A stretch of DNA of 64,000 nt, from the NCBI GenBank assembly GCA_024231955.1, contig JAAEPZ010000012.1, forward strand, positions 124,001 through 188,000, given 5' to 3'. The notes below the pieces were generated by a model. That model was not told the origin of the DNA and did not search any database. It saw only the letters and a list, made by a program, of their open reading frames with translations. Position numbers and translations under genes: made by a program. Source of the DNA: a bacterium. GTDB lineage: Bacteria > Krumholzibacteriota > Krumholzibacteriia > JACNKJ01. Of the stretch, positions 18,872 to 27,670 are shown piece after piece (the stretch's first letter is position 1; every line of letters starts with the position of its first letter).

Positions 18872-19078
18872 ATGAGTATGGAACTGACGATCCGCGCCAT
18901 CGCCGGAACATTCATCCTGATCAGCCTGGCGCTGGCCCTTTGGGTGAGTCCCTGGTGGCTGCTGTTCACCGCCTTCGTCGGCGTGAACCTGATTCAGAGC
19001 GCCTTCACCCGTTGGTGCCTAATGGAGACGATCCTGAAGAATACGCTCTTCAAAGGTAAAACCGGGTCCTGCTGCTAG
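18872..19078 (+). CDS. YgaP-type two-helix membrane protein (DUF2892)
   Basis: A 68-residue protein from the ATG at 18872, behind GGAGGGGAG. It has two hydrophobic segments (about residues 8-25 and 27-45) and the conserved FTRWCLMETILKN helix followed by a final GSCC. This is the small transmembrane module found at the C terminus of the E. coli rhodanese YgaP. Here the rhodanese part lies at the other end of the operon, fused to the ArsR repressor. The terminal cysteine pair could carry sulfur or bind metal. The start is 13 bases after the barrel gene. Confidence 0.85.
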   Translation: MSMELTIRAIAGTFILISLALALWVSPWWLLFTAFVGVNLIQSAFTRWCLMETILKNTLFKGKTGSCC

Positions 19079-19096
19079 CGGGAGCGATCGACGGCC

Positions 19097-19121
19097 GGGG
19101 GCGGCTCCTTGAGTCGCCCCC
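19097..19121. terminator. Terminator of the RND operon
   Basis: An 11-bp stem (19097-19107 with 19111-19121, one mismatch) with a 3-base loop, followed by a short T-rich stretch. It lies between convergent genes. Confidence 0.65.
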
Positions 19122-19137
19122 TTCTCATATCAATCGC

Positions 19138-20808
19138 TCATTCCCGACTCATGCGGTCCCGGTACGTTCTGTGCCGACTGTCCCCATTCGACAGTTTGAT
19201 CTCCTCAGGCAGCAGGGACTCCTTGTCGAGGGGGTCCCCCCCCTCGCGGATCAGACAAACGGACACGGAGTGGGAGGGGTAGATGAGGGTGTCCTCCTTG
19301 TTGTCGATCTTATACCAGTCCTCGCCGAGTCTGAAGTGCATGTGCTTCAGCTCCATGGGCTCGCCCAGCGCATTCGTTGATTTCAGGCTGACGAACATAC
19401 GCAGTTCGCTCCCCTCGCGTATAATCTCACTCGTACGGGAGCGCAGTTGGATAACCTCCACCCTGCGATAGCTATGCTCGGTGATGCCGCTGACCCGGAG
19501 CTCCAGAGCCAACTCGCCATTCTTGTCGTAAGGGAAGACAGGCTGGGGATCGAAGAACTCGATGCGCGCGTCATTGGCGAAATCCACTCGCGACTCCAGA
19601 TCGGGATGGGTGGAGAACTCGCTTACTCTGTACCGCTCCCGGGACACGCACTCCTTCATATAGCGGAGCTTTCTCATCAGGTTGACATATTCCCGGCGGG
19701 CTCCGGGCTCGTAGTTGTGGGCCAGGTAGTTGATCGCGTAGGCGTCCGCCTCCCGTTCGAAATCCGCGGAATACCCCATCAGCGAGATCTCCATCGCAAC
19801 GGAGATCATAATGCTCGCTATCGCTCCGGCCATCTGGGCGCCCTCCCCCTCTCCGGCGACAGCTGCGGCAAATACGCCGGCGAAGATGCCGCCGATCATG
19901 GCATTCCGTTTCGCCTTGCGCAGCTGACGGATGCCGTGTCGCATCTCGACATGGGCGATCTCGTGGGCCAGCACGGTCTCCAGCTCCCGCTCCGTCTCGC
20001 AGAGATCGATCAGCGCGTTGTTGATGAAGAGCCAACCGCCGGGGCAGGCCACCGCATTGGCGTCATCCGAGTCGATAAGCGTGAAACGATAATTGTACCC
20101 GCGCAACTCGAACGGCCACTGCGCCAGAACCCGTTCGCCGAGCATCTGCACCCGCACCTGATGCTCATCGTCCGGCACGACCATGTACTGAGTGCGGATC
20201 TGACTGGCCACGGATTCGCCCAGACTCACCTCCTCCCGGTAATCGGGAATCCGGTGAATCGCGGAGAAGCAGGCCGGGCAGAGACGCAGTCCGGCCGCGA
20301 GACCATCAGTCGTGTCCGCATATTCCCGGCGCAGACCCGGAGCCGGACAATGATTGCTGCCGGTATAGTGGAGGACGTCGCCGTCGGTGCGGGCGGCGCA
20401 GAGATTGACGTTGCCGTCGGCGGAAAGCAACTCGATCAGCCGGGCCACGGTTGTCCGATCCAGCGGCGACTCGGCATCACGTTCCCTTTCGATCCGCAGC
20501 TTCCCCTTGCCCAGATGCTCACTGCGCAGATGCAGCTCCAGTCGCTTGCCGTCATCCTTGATCTTCACCCCATCGATCACCACCCGCTCCGGCGCCAGAA
20601 GGGGGAAGAGATCACCCTGGCAGACCATGGTGACGCATACGCCGTCCGCACACGAGTAGACAACGGGATTCTGATTGATGGAGGGACGCAGGGTCAGATG
20701 GCGATCCCGGTACTGCTCGGCCCACGGCAGATCCGCGGCATGCGCCGCGTGCGGGAGCGGAATCAGGTTTGTCAGAACAAGGGTGATCAGAATTATGAAA
20801 CGCGACAT
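19138..20808 (-). CDS. M48-family zinc metallopeptidase with N-terminal Cys/His motif
   Basis: A 556-residue exported protein; the signal peptide is residues 1-24 and the start at 20808 follows GGGAAGG. The peptidase domain has HEIAHVEMRHG with the zinc ligands H282 and H286 and the base E283; a third ligand lies in the YSADFEREADAYA helix. A hydrophobic stretch after the zinc site (about 300-340) may dip into the membrane, as in BepA/HtpX-like proteins. Residues about 146-181 contain HYTGSNHC and LCPACF, resembling the small Ada/nickel-type metal-binding motif that follows HxxxC...CxxC spacing. Family relatives degrade or assist outer-membrane proteins. The C-terminal 150 residues have no recognised domain. 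Confidence 0.87.
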   Translation of the reverse strand: MSRFIILITLVLTNLIPLPHAAHAADLPWAEQYRDRHLTLRPSINQNPVVYSCADGVCVTMVCQGDLFPLLAPERVVIDGVKIKDDGKRLELHLRSEHLGKGKLRIERERDAESPLDRTTVARLIELLSADGNVNLCAARTDGDVLHYTGSNHCPAPGLRREYADTTDGLAAGLRLCPACFSAIHRIPDYREEVSLGESVASQIRTQYMVVPDDEHQVRVQMLGERVLAQWPFELRGYNYRFTLIDSDDANAVACPGGWLFINNALIDLCETERELETVLAHEIAHVEMRHGIRQLRKAKRNAMIGGIFAGVFAAAVAGEGEGAQMAGAIASIMISVAMEISLMGYSADFEREADAYAINYLAHNYEPGARREYVNLMRKLRYMKECVSRERYRVSEFSTHPDLESRVDFANDARIEFFDPQPVFPYDKNGELALELRVSGITEHSYRRVEVIQLRSRTSEIIREGSELRMFVSLKSTNALGEPMELKHMHFRLGEDWYKIDNKEDTLIYPSHSVSVCLIREGGDPLDKESLLPEEIKLSNGDSRHRTYRDRMSRE

Positions 20809-21021
20809 GAATGCACCTTCCCGGAACTTCGCTCTGCACGAGTAAGAAGATTAGTGTCCTGCAATTCCTGGAGATTGCCCGATCACACTGAGATGGAGGA
20901 GTCTGAATACTGATAGAGGGCTAGTCAAGTATGATAGTGGCATGCTCTCGAATCGAAACGGAGGGTATCGCGGTCCATCCCCGACACCCTCGGCTTTAAG
21001 GTCAACCAGCTGGCTGCGAAT

Positions 21022-22059
21022 CTACGGGATCTCGAAAAGCGCCGGGTCAACGGTCTTGAGAGCATCATAATTCACGAGAGCGATGTGCGGCGTCTTGATG
21101 ATCGAGCCGATCCGCACCCGCATGTGGGGCAGCAGCACACCTTCAAACTCCCTGTAGTCGAAATAGAGGTTGGCGCTGTCGCCGCCGTTGAGGAAATCCT
21201 CCTCCATCACCAGCAGGCCGGTCTCCACATTGAAGTAGACGAAATGCCTGTCCCCATTGCTGTGCATCTTGCCCAGCTTGTAAAGCGCCGCACCCTCCAA
21301 CCCCTCCAGGCCGACGAAATCATAGGTCACACCCTTGGCCTCGTAATCGAGGAGATCGAGGGAGATACTGTGGACCTTCAACCACATGGCGTTGTCGATC
21401 TCGGTCCACCCTCCGCTCCGAATCGACCAGACCCGCTTGCCGTTGGAGACGATCGCACCGCCATTGTCGAACTCCTGACGCACCAGGTTGGGGGGCTGCA
21501 GCAAACGTGATCCGCCGAAGCCGCCCGCCATCTGGTAGCCCGTCATCGTCATCCGCGTCGACGGCAATGCAGCAACGGCCTCGCGCCCCCCCATGGCTTT
21601 GATGGCCCCGGAGATCACCTCGTCGGCGGTGGTGGCCAGAGGTTCACTCTGGCCGGCGATGATCCTCTCGAATGCCGAATCCGACCTTTTGGCCATGAAG
21701 ATGCCGTTGTAGCGGGCAGCGGCCTCCCTGTCGCCATACCGGTTGCAGGCACTGCTCAAGGCACGGTAAGGCCGCTCGCTCTCGGGGACGAGTTCGACAT
21801 AGAGTTTCAGGATCTCCACCGCGGCGACGATCTTGTCCTCGGCAAGCAGCCTGTCGGTCAGGGTCAGGATGCCCCTCTCCGCCACAGCGAGGCTCTCCGC
21901 ATCCAGCCCCCGCATCACGTTCAGGGATGCGTCGAGGCCGTCGGCGGTGAGAACACTCTCAATCCTGACCACCTGCTCAGACTGGAGTTGAACCCCGATA
22001 CCGGGTCCGGAAAGCAGCAGGAGGATAATCGAGAACAGCAGTTTGAAGGCAGAGGACAT
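21022..22059 (-). CDS. Exported LolA-like protein with helical N-terminal part
   Basis: A 345-residue protein with a signal peptide (about residues 1-22). Residues about 30-125 are helical, and the segment AAVEILKLYVELVPESERPYRALSSAC looks like a TPR-type repeat. Residues about 140-345 begin with VISGAIKAMGGREAVAAL and end with ALKTVDPALFEIP, the pattern of periplasmic LolA/LolB-like folds whose C terminus reads (L/V)DxxLFxxP. The same kind of domain occurs at the C terminus of the M16 protein at 49776-51938. It probably binds a lipid or hydrophobic ligand in the periplasm. The start codon is the ATG at 22059. The stop is about 210 bases before the M48 peptidase gene on the same strand. Confidence 0.7.
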   Translation of the reverse strand: MSSAFKLLFSIILLLLSGPGIGVQLQSEQVVRIESVLTADGLDASLNVMRGLDAESLAVAERGILTLTDRLLAEDKIVAAVEILKLYVELVPESERPYRALSSACNRYGDREAAARYNGIFMAKRSDSAFERIIAGQSEPLATTADEVISGAIKAMGGREAVAALPSTRMTMTGYQMAGGFGGSRLLQPPNLVRQEFDNGGAIVSNGKRVWSIRSGGWTEIDNAMWLKVHSISLDLLDYEAKGVTYDFVGLEGLEGAALYKLGKMHSNGDRHFVYFNVETGLLVMEEDFLNGGDSANLYFDYREFEGVLLPHMRVRIGSIIKTPHIALVNYDALKTVDPALFEIP

Positions 22060-22375
22060 GGTTGTCTCCGGAGCTAGAGGAGTGGCGCAGGTGTTAAAAC
22101 CTTAACCTTTTAACGACAAGAATGGAAGGGGGAATTTCCCCCTCCGGCAACAATAATCCGGATGAGCAGGCGGATATGAGCCCGAACTGGATGCAAGCGG
22201 TGAGTCGCATCGGTTGAGCACCTCTGTTCTGGCGGGCGATTTGAAGGTCGCGGATGTTCGACGCGAAGGGAGACGGATTACGCTGTACCTGGCCGAGCCA
22301 TCCCGGCGGGCAAAACAATAACCCCGGTCCAAAGGACCGGGGTCTGCATGTCAGCGGAAGCTAAAAGATGTTTTC
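22060..22375. other. Intergenic region with HU terminator
   Basis: Between two minus-strand genes. Apart from the hairpin at 22321-22343 I see no feature; open frames of about 75 codons at 22094-22332 have no ribosome binding site and no recognisable features. Confidence 0.4.
22321..22343 (-). terminator. Terminator of the HU-like gene
   Basis: A perfect 10-bp stem with a 3-base loop (ACCCCGGTCC-AAA-GGACCGGGGT). On the minus strand it is followed by the T-rich TATTGTTTTG. Confidence 0.8.
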
Positions 22376-22780
22376 CTAGAGCATATCCTTGATGGCCTTG
22401 AGCGGGCGCACGCGGACAGTCCGGGAAGCCGGCTTGGCCTTCTGCTTGACCATCTCGCCGGTGAACGGATTGCGAACGAGCTTGCCGCCCCTGACGGCAG
22501 GCTTCTTCACCAGAGTCATTTTCATCAGGCCCAGCATGCTGAAGTTGCCGTGCTTCTTGACGGACTTGACCATGATCGTGGTCAGTTCATCACAAACCTC
22601 AACAACCTGCTTGCGAGTCATGCCGGTCTTATCGGCAATAGTGCGATAGACCTCTGTCTTTGTGGGCGGCTTGGCCGGGAGGGCAACTTTCTTTGCCGTT
22701 GCCTTTTTCGGAGCAGCTTTCTTCGGGGCGGCTTTCTTAGGAGCAGCCTTCTTCCTGGGCGTAGCTTTCTTTGTAGCCAT
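22376..22780 (-). CDS. HU-family DNA-binding protein with lysine/alanine-rich tail
   Basis: A 134-residue nucleoid protein. I chose the ATG at 22780, which follows GAGGAGAAGGAC. Residues 1-40 are a basic tail of KKAAP/KKAT repeats, like the C-terminal tails of eukaryotic histone H1. Residues about 40-134 are an HU/IHF fold: TKTEVYRTIADKTGMTRKQV (dimerisation helices) and RNPFTGEMVKQKAKPASRTV (the DNA-binding arm, where the proline tip intercalates). Such tails bind DNA without sequence preference and help compaction. It is a single gene with its own terminator. Confidence in the family is high; the exact role in chromatin is not known. Confidence 0.92.
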   Translation of the reverse strand: MATKKATPRKKAAPKKAAPKKAAPKKATAKKVALPAKPPTKTEVYRTIADKTGMTRKQVVEVCDELTTIMVKSVKKHGNFSMLGLMKMTLVKKPAVRGGKLVRNPFTGEMVKQKAKPASRTVRVRPLKAIKDML

Positions 22781-23300
22781 TTCGTCCTTCTCCTCATCGT
22801 TATCGCGATACGAAGACATTTCCTTCCGTGACGGGGCGCATAATAGCCGCGGTACACGATTTTCGGAAAGTACTATTCTCTTCAAATCGCGAAAAACCTG
22901 CAAATAAAGGTGAATTTGGGTCTTTTCGGGGGTAACGGGATGCCGAAAATCAGAATCCGGTCACGTTTGTAGTACTTTGTGACCAGATGCAAGATGCGGG
23001 GCACCTCGGAATGCAGCCCGACTCAGGGAGCAATGCCTGCGATAAATACGGCTGAACGGCCATCGTCGGCAAAACGCAGACCCGGACATGACGGACCCGT
23101 CGCCGGGATTCGCATCATCAACAGCATTAATCACGTTTCCATAATAGCGGTATTGATTTGCATGGGTGGATTTGCTAGCCTCCGGTCATAGATCGTACAG
23201 GATGCGGGAAGACGGGATCAAAGGCGCCAGGGGCGCCATGAATCCATCTCTTCACTCACTCCCTAAACAACATTCCATTTACTTTAGAAGGACGGTTGGC
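22781..23300. other. 520-base region between divergent HU and asnA genes
   Basis: This gap should hold the promoters for both genes. Beyond the possible asnA promoter at 23153-23181 I see no RNA gene or repeat. A TATTAT hexamer upstream of the HU gene on the minus strand (near 22848) lacks a matching -35 box. Confidence 0.35.
23153..23181 (+). promoter_or_regulatory. Possible asnA promoter
   Basis: TTGATT (23153-23158) and TAGCCT (23176-23181) are 17 bases apart, with a TGn extension before the -10 box. The match is moderate (4/6 and 3/6). It lies about 120 bases before asnA. Confidence 0.4.
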
Positions 23301-24422
23301 ATGTCTGACAAAAAAGCTGACCTCGCCGGACCCGGCATCGGCACGTATGAAGAAGTATCAGCATCGCTTCCCAATGATTATGAACCCCTACTGACACCCA
23401 AGGAGACGATGCATGCGCTTTACGCAGTCAAGCGCTACATCGAGGACGGTCTTGCTGAAGAGTTGAACCTTCAGTTGGTTCAGAGCCCCCTCATCATGGA
23501 CAAACACAGCGGCTTCAACGATTATCTGGACCGCGACGGCTCCCGCACTCCCGTCGAGTTCCCCGCCGGACTCGGCCTCGACAAGCGTATCGAGACCCAG
23601 GTCGTCCAGGCCGTGACCAAGTGGAAGCGCTGGGCGCTGAAGCAATACGGTTGCGATGTCGGCGAGGGGATCAACACCGATATGCGCGCCGTGCGCAAGG
23701 ACTACTTCCTCGACCACGATCACAGTTCCTATGTCGATCAATGGGATTGGGAAAAGGTCATCACTACAGCCGAACGGAATCTCCCCTACCTGAAGGATAC
23801 CGTCCAGAAGATCTGGAAGGTGCTCACGGGTGCCGAGAAACTGGCCCACGAGATGTATCCCGTCCTCAACAAGTACCCGATGCTGCCCGATGAGCTGATG
23901 TTCATCCACGCCGAGGACATCCTGGCCAAGTATCCCGATCTGCCCCGCAAGCAGCGCGAGACCGCGATCATCAAGGATTACCCCGCGGTATTCATCTATG
24001 GCATCGGCTATACGCTCGCTGACGGTTATCCCCACGAGATGCGGGCCGCCGACTACGATGACTGGATTTGCGAAACCACCAGCGAAGATGGCCGACCGAT
24101 GCACGGACTCAACGGCGACATTCTCGTTTACAATCCGGTCAGCAAGCGTCGTCACGAGTTGACCAGCATGGGCGTGCGCGTCACCAAGGACACTCTGAAG
24201 CAGCAACTCGAAGCTACGGATCAGCTGGATTTCCTGGACATGCCGTACCACAAGATGATCATGAACGACGAGATCCCCCTGAGCATCGGTGGCGGTCTCG
24301 GACAGAGTCGCATCTACAGCCTGTTGCTCAAGAAGGCGGCACTCGGTGAAGTCAGCGTGACTGTCTGGCCCGAGCAGCTGCACAAGGTTTGCGCCGAGAA
24401 GAACATCTCTCTGCTCAAGTAG
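23301..24422 (+). CDS. asnA: Aspartate-ammonia ligase (asparagine synthetase A)
   Basis: A 373-residue enzyme of the class II aminoacyl-tRNA-synthetase fold; E. coli AsnA has 330 residues. The start is the ATG at 23301, behind AGAAGGACGG; upstream codons in the same frame have no ribosome binding site. Family features are VQSPLIMDKHSGFNDYLD, EVVQAVTKWKRWAL-type helix, MRAVRKDYFLDHDHSSYVDQWDWE (motif 2 region) and GGGLGQSRIYSLLL (motif 3 with the ATP-binding arginine). It makes asparagine from aspartate and ammonia with ATP cleaved to AMP. Using ammonia rather than glutamine fits an ammonia-rich or anaerobic habitat. Single gene with its own terminator. Confidence 0.93.
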   Translation: MSDKKADLAGPGIGTYEEVSASLPNDYEPLLTPKETMHALYAVKRYIEDGLAEELNLQLVQSPLIMDKHSGFNDYLDRDGSRTPVEFPAGLGLDKRIETQVVQAVTKWKRWALKQYGCDVGEGINTDMRAVRKDYFLDHDHSSYVDQWDWEKVITTAERNLPYLKDTVQKIWKVLTGAEKLAHEMYPVLNKYPMLPDELMFIHAEDILAKYPDLPRKQRETAIIKDYPAVFIYGIGYTLADGYPHEMRAADYDDWICETTSEDGRPMHGLNGDILVYNPVSKRRHELTSMGVRVTKDTLKQQLEATDQLDFLDMPYHKMIMNDEIPLSIGGGLGQSRIYSLLLKKAALGEVSVTVWPEQLHKVCAEKNISLLK

Positions 24423-24452
24423 AGTCGTTGGGTTACAGCAACATCGTTAACG

Positions 24453-24484
24453 GGAGAAAGGGGATGGAGACATCCCCTTTCTCC
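24453..24484 (+). terminator. asnA terminator
   Basis: A perfect 14-bp stem (24453-24466 with 24471-24484), loop GAGA, followed by TGTTTT. Confidence 0.85.
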
Positions 24485-24584
24485 TGTTTTGAAGAATAGC
24501 CATTAGCGATAGTCCCCTTCAGGTTCGTCATGCTATGGTGTACGATACTGGAAAACCGAAAAGCATAACCAACCGGAGATGACC

Positions 24585-26054
24585 ATGCCGCGTTCACATC
24601 GCAAAACAGACTCCGTCAACAAACCGGGCGCTCGTCTGGGGAAGGCGTCCCCAGGCCGACGGATATTCTGCAACCGGACACTGAATCTGCGTTCGATCCG
24701 CGCTATCGGTTACGACATGGATTACACGTTGATCCACTACCGGGTCGAGAAGTGGGAGCAGCGCTCCTTCAGTCATATGCGGCGCAAACTCAAGGCGCTG
24801 AACTGGCCCGTGGAGACCCTCCGCTTCGAATCCCGTGCCTTCCAACGGGGGCTCATCCTCGATACCGAGCTGGGCAACATCCTCAAGGCCAACCAGTTCG
24901 GATACATCAAGAGCGCCTCCCACGGCACGGCAATGCTCGACTTCGAAACACTCCGTCAGATCTACGCGGAAACGGTGGTGGACCTCGCCGGGCCGCGCTT
25001 CGTATTCCTCAACACGCTCTTCTCCCTTTCGGAAGCCAACATGTTCGCGCAGCTGGTCGATCTTCTGGATCAGGGACATGCCCCCGAGCCGATGGGCTAC
25101 TTCGACCTGCACCGTCTCGTGAAAAGGGTGCTGGACGAGGCGCACATGGAGGGGCGTCTCAAAGCGGATATCGTCGCCCATCCGGAGCGCTACGTGGTGC
25201 CCGATCCGGAGATCCCCTGGGCGCTGCTCGATCAGCAACGAGCCGGCAAGCGGCTGCTGCTGATTACCAACTCCGAATGGCCGTTCACGCGCGATATGAT
25301 GTCCTACGCCTTCGACCGTTTCCTGCCGGTCGGCGTAACCTGGCGCGACCTGTTCAGTCTGATCATCGTCGCGGCCCGCAAGCCCACCTTTTTCATGAGC
25401 GAGCAGCCCTACTTCGAAGTGACCAGCGAGGAGGGGCTCCTGACTCCGGTGGTCGGCCTGCCGCAACCCGGCAGCATTCTCTACGGCGGGCATGCGCAAT
25501 CGATCGAGCGGATATTCGGCCTGCGCGGTTCTCAGATCCTCTACGTCGGCGATCATGTTTACGGCGACGTGCAGGTCTCCAAGAACCTGCACCGCTGGCG
25601 CACGGCGCTCGTCGTTCGTGAAATGGAAAAGGAGGTGCGGGTCAAGCGGACCTTTGCTTCCGATCAAAAGCAGATCACAGATCTGATGGACGAGAAACGG
25701 GACCTGGAATTCACCCTCTCCCTGCTGCGGCTGCGCGTCCTGCACCGCCGCATGAAACAGTCGCCGCCCAAGGAGCTGAGCCTGAATGCGCTGCAGGCCG
25801 AGGTGCGGCGCATACGCAATGCGCTGCTCAAACTGGACGAACAGATCACCCCTCTGGCGCAGGCGGTGAGCGAACTGGGCAACCCCAACTGGGGTCTGCT
25901 CATGGCCAGCGGCAACGACAAGAGCTACTTCGCGCGCCAGGTGGAGCGACATGCGGACATCTACACCTCGCGCGTCTCCAACCTGCTCTACGAAACGCCC
26001 TACGCCTTCTTCCGCGCCGACCGCGCCTGGATGCCCCACGAGCGGGAGCTGTAG
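24585..26054 (+). CDS. HAD-superfamily 5'-nucleotidase, cN-II type
   Basis: A 489-residue protein of the family that includes the eukaryotic cytosolic purine 5'-nucleotidase. The HAD motif I is GYDMDYTLIHY with the nucleophile D44 and the acid D46; LLITNSEWPFT is motif II, and LYVGDHVYGDVQVSKN is motif IV with the metal-binding aspartates. The region about 375-450 contains long helices, some likely coiled coil. It probably hydrolyses IMP or GMP, although substrate preference cannot be read from the sequence. Two ATGs lie close together; I prefer 24585, seven bases from GGAG, over 24579. It shares a terminator with the convergent propeller gene. Confidence 0.87.
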   Translation: MPRSHRKTDSVNKPGARLGKASPGRRIFCNRTLNLRSIRAIGYDMDYTLIHYRVEKWEQRSFSHMRRKLKALNWPVETLRFESRAFQRGLILDTELGNILKANQFGYIKSASHGTAMLDFETLRQIYAETVVDLAGPRFVFLNTLFSLSEANMFAQLVDLLDQGHAPEPMGYFDLHRLVKRVLDEAHMEGRLKADIVAHPERYVVPDPEIPWALLDQQRAGKRLLLITNSEWPFTRDMMSYAFDRFLPVGVTWRDLFSLIIVAARKPTFFMSEQPYFEVTSEEGLLTPVVGLPQPGSILYGGHAQSIERIFGLRGSQILYVGDHVYGDVQVSKNLHRWRTALVVREMEKEVRVKRTFASDQKQITDLMDEKRDLEFTLSLLRLRVLHRRMKQSPPKELSLNALQAEVRRIRNALLKLDEQITPLAQAVSELGNPNWGLLMASGNDKSYFARQVERHADIYTSRVSNLLYETPYAFFRADRAWMPHEREL

Positions 26055-26072
26055 ACGCGCTTGACATCAACA

Positions 26073-26102
26073 AGAGGGTCGCTCCGGAAGGGGCGACCCT
26101 CT
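26073..26102. terminator. Bidirectional hairpin terminator
   Basis: A 13-bp stem (26073-26085 with 26090-26102, one wobble) and a GGAA-type loop lie between convergent genes. Confidence 0.75.
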
Positions 26103-26120
26103 GCGAATGCACATCACGGC

Positions 26121-27404
26121 CTAGTCGACGACGTAATCCAGTCGGTAGCATACGAGCGACATGGGCTCGGGCTCCTCACCGTCATCGCCGACATCGGCGC
26201 CGCCACCCTCGCGGGCCACGGCCGCTTCCAGCGCCCCTCTGAGCACGTAGAGACGATCACCGTGGAAGACATAGGTATCGTTCAGGGGATGGGTCTCGCC
26301 CTTCAGCGTGACCTGGCGACGATAATGCCCCTGGTCATCGAAGAGGTCGTAGACCCCCATGACATCATCCGGGATATCGAGTATGTCATAATCATTGACG
26401 ACCCAGACGCTGCCGTTGTCACGCACCAGGAAGCTGAAGATCAGCGGCGAGTAGTCGCTGATGATCGGCTTGGCGCCGGGGAAATGGTTGATGAACACCT
26501 GCATCAGTTCACGCACCTCCTCCAACTCCTCTTCGGTGCGCTTGCGCGGCTCCAGAGCGCGGGCAATCACACGCTTATCCCCGCCCGAGGCCGCCCAGGT
26601 CGAGATCCGGTAGTCCCCCCAGGTCTCGCCCGCGTAGACCCTGCCGTCGGGCCCGACCTGGAAATTGGATTCAAAGCCGTTGCCCCACATGGTCTCGTCC
26701 ACGAGACGGGTCTCCATATCCCTGATACGGATGCCCGTCGTGTACTCGGCCGTGATCCTGCTTGCGGAATCCACCCGCACGAGTGTGCGCTCCGACGTGA
26801 CCTTGCCCGGCTCGAAGATCGTGTTGCCGAGCACCAGAACCAGATCCTCGCCATCGCCCCTGCCGCTCACCAGCACGTGCATCTCCCCCTCCGGCGGCGG
26901 CAGCGGGAAATCGGGCAGGGGTTTGCCCTGCGGGTCGAGTTGCACCAGCCGGCCGGGCGCCCTCTGCAGCACGCCGACGGTGCCGTCGAGACGCACGTAG
27001 AGGCCGGTCGGGCGACGAAACTCGCCCGGGCCCTCACCCTCGCGCCCGATCGTACGTAGATATTCGCCATCCGGAGAGAACACTTTGATCTGGTGCAGCT
27101 GGATATCCAGCAGATAGATATTGCCTGCGGCATCGAAATCCAGGGCGCCGATGAAGCCGAAGAATTCGTCATCATTGTCGGTGGCGCCGCCGATCCGCCA
27201 GAGCTTCTCGGGGGTCAGTGTGAGAGGGGGCTCCATCGGTTCGAGAGGATTCTCGATCCAGATGACCCCCTCACGCTCGACAGATCGTCCCTGCCACTCG
27301 GCGGCCAGAGCGGGGGCGAACAGAAATAACGGTAGAAGGGACAGAAGTGCGAACGTGAAACCGATCCGCATCGGTCCTTGATCGCGGCTAAACAAGAACT
27401 GCAT
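26121..27404 (-). CDS. Exported six-bladed (NHL-like) beta-propeller protein
   Basis: A 427-residue protein. The ATG at 27404 has GGGAG seven bases upstream; a second ATG at 27371 is possible and would give a shorter signal peptide. The signal peptide ends at about residue 35 (PALAA). The body has blade motifs such as ALDFDAAGNIYLLD, QIKVFSPDGEYLRTIG and GEGPGEFRRPTGLYV, typical of the 6-bladed NHL-type propellers found with carbohydrate and polymer utilisation loci in FCB bacteria. No catalytic site is evident. It lies after the GH38 gene on the same strand, but a terminator lies between them, so it may be transcribed on its own. Confidence 0.8.
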   Translation of the reverse strand: MQFLFSRDQGPMRIGFTFALLSLLPLFLFAPALAAEWQGRSVEREGVIWIENPLEPMEPPLTLTPEKLWRIGGATDNDDEFFGFIGALDFDAAGNIYLLDIQLHQIKVFSPDGEYLRTIGREGEGPGEFRRPTGLYVRLDGTVGVLQRAPGRLVQLDPQGKPLPDFPLPPPEGEMHVLVSGRGDGEDLVLVLGNTIFEPGKVTSERTLVRVDSASRITAEYTTGIRIRDMETRLVDETMWGNGFESNFQVGPDGRVYAGETWGDYRISTWAASGGDKRVIARALEPRKRTEEELEEVRELMQVFINHFPGAKPIISDYSPLIFSFLVRDNGSVWVVNDYDILDIPDDVMGVYDLFDDQGHYRRQVTLKGETHPLNDTYVFHGDRLYVLRGALEAAVAREGGGADVGDDGEEPEPMSLVCYRLDYVVD

Positions 27405-27613
27405 GTAACACTCCCTGGCAAGAGGGTGAGCGTTCATCGCCATGTCATATTGCCACATGCTCCGGGGAGAGGGAAGGGGAATGGATGATCACCCCTGGCG
27501 CAGGCTGCAAGTGGTCGATGTTCAGCCCGCCACGTGCCAGGTGTCAGTCGATGGCTTCCCGCCGTATTCGCCATCGAGGCCCGGACCTGACCAGTCCGTA
27601 TCCACCAGAACGA

Positions 27614-27641
27614 AAGAGCCCTCCCGGACAGGGGGGCTCTT
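27614..27641 (-). terminator. Terminator of the GH38/ABC operon
   Basis: An 11-bp stem (27614-27624 with 27631-27641) with one wobble pair. On the minus strand it is followed by TTTCGTT. It is just downstream of the GH38 stop codon. Confidence 0.75.
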
Positions 27642-27670
27642 CAACTCGACACTTATCACATCAATCCACG

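Noticed and set aside
22094..22332. Two overlapping frames of about 75 codons on the minus strand
   Set aside because: No ribosome binding site, no features, and they run into the HU terminator.
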